The notes below the pieces were generated by a model. That model saw only the letters and a program-made list of their open reading frames with translations, did not search any database and had not been told where the DNA came from. A DNA stretch of 13,883 nt, from contig DASXFR010000097.1 of NCBI GenBank assembly GCA_036489495.1, positions 1-13,883 on the forward strand, in the 5' to 3' direction. The DNA is from DASZIT01 sp036489495 (GTDB taxonomy: Bacteria > Actinomycetota > Acidimicrobiia > Acidimicrobiales > RAAP-2). Within the stretch, counting starts at the first letter, position 1. Every line of letters starts with the position of its first letter. Position numbers and translations under genes: made by a program. Of the stretch, positions 13,419-13,883 are shown piece after piece.

Positions 13419-13883
13419 TGGGCGATGAGTGCCGCCATCGCCGCCGCCCCGGCGGGTTGCAGGTGAACCTGATCGGAGCTGAACCACTCGGGGTGGGGCG
13501 AGGAGAGCGAGAACCAGTCAGCCAACACCGCGACGCCCGGATACCGGGCCACCCCGGCGGCCAGCGTGGCGTTGTCCGATTGCTCCCACGAACGGGGGAC
13601 GTCCACGTTGACGAATACCACCCGCTTGACCCCGGCGGCGGCGGCCATCATCGCGTCGATGTCGCTCGAGGTGACGGTGCCGTTGGCGCCCAACTCCACC
13701 ACCAGCACGCTTCCCAGGGTCCCCGCCGCCCGGTCGGCCTGCACCACCCCGATCCCCGTCTCGAACTGACGGCTGACGGCTCCGTCGACGGCGATGCCGG
13801 GGATATCGGCCTGCAGGTTCGGCTGCATGTCGATCATGATCGAGTCTCCGACCCCGGTGACCGGCCCGGCCACCGGGGCGACC
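13409..13883 (-). CDS. SGNH-type C-terminal domain, acyltransferase-like (partial, 5' end missing)
   Basis: The frame is open to the window edge, so this is the C-terminal 157 or so residues of a longer protein. It shows SGNH hydrolase/acetyltransferase blocks: VTGVGDSIM (block I, with the nucleophile Ser), IDMQPNLQADIPGIAVDGAV and SRQF, VLVVELGANGTV (the Gly-x-Asn block III region) and the catalytic Asp-x-x-His in SSDQVHLQPAGAAAMAALI near the end. The GDS(I/V)M and DGAVSRQ pattern is typical of the SGNH domain at the C-terminus of OafA/YrhL-like membrane acyltransferases that O-acylate cell-wall sugars or glycans. A transmembrane acyltransferase-3 domain may therefore lie outside the window (inference). 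A GTG at 13873 could be a start only if the gene were unusually short. Confidence 0.8.
   Translation of the reverse strand, partial: VAPVAGPVTGVGDSIMIDMQPNLQADIPGIAVDGAVSRQFETGIGVVQADRAAGTLGSVLVVELGANGTVTSSDIDAMMAAAAGVKRVVFVNVDVPRSWEQSDNATLAAGVARYPGVAVLADWFSLSSPHPEWFSSDQVHLQPAGAAAMAALIAQDV

Overview
The window looks like chromosomal DNA from a GC-rich actinobacterium. The rRNA sequence, the high GC content, GTG and TTG starts, TAnnnT promoter boxes, a putative F420-dependent LLM oxidoreductase and a KorAB enzyme without dedicated ferredoxin subunits all fit. Class Acidimicrobiia is my best guess, but this is an inference from gene style and not a phylogeny.

Left end (1-500): the 3' end of a 23S rRNA gene, a spacer with a candidate processing stem, a complete 5S rRNA gene and a strong hairpin terminator. 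These close an rRNA operon on the plus strand.

Plus-strand block (558-7943): a small SAM-dependent methyltransferase; a 503-residue protein with a long Ser/Gly/Arg-rich disordered N-terminus and a TPR-like C-terminus, apparently read from a leaderless mRNA; a class I (FbaB/DhnA-type) fructose-bisphosphate aldolase 11 bases downstream; then, after a 271-base gap with a candidate promoter, korA and korB (2-oxoglutarate:ferredoxin oxidoreductase, ATGA overlap) and a 248-residue protein with an internal duplication and no recognised function. The aldolase serves glycolysis or gluconeogenesis. KorAB makes succinyl-CoA and reduced ferredoxin in the TCA cycle.

Minus-strand block (13883-8024, read right to left): the C-terminal part of an SGNH hydrolase/acetyltransferase that runs off the window; a DUF1015 protein; a secreted lipoprotein with seven C-X5-C repeats, probably a seven-bladed beta-propeller; a crotonase-fold protein whose acidic residues fit an enoyl-CoA isomerase better than a hydratase; a 90-residue ABM-like alpha-beta barrel protein; and an LLM-class flavin/F420 oxidoreductase. 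The two blocks converge at about 7943-8024.

The least ordinary features are the C-X5-C lipoprotein with its upstream array of five 11-bp repeats abutting a candidate -35 box, the internally duplicated protein behind korAB, and the disordered SR-rich/TPR protein. I see no CRISPR array, insertion sequence, prophage or recognisable defence system.
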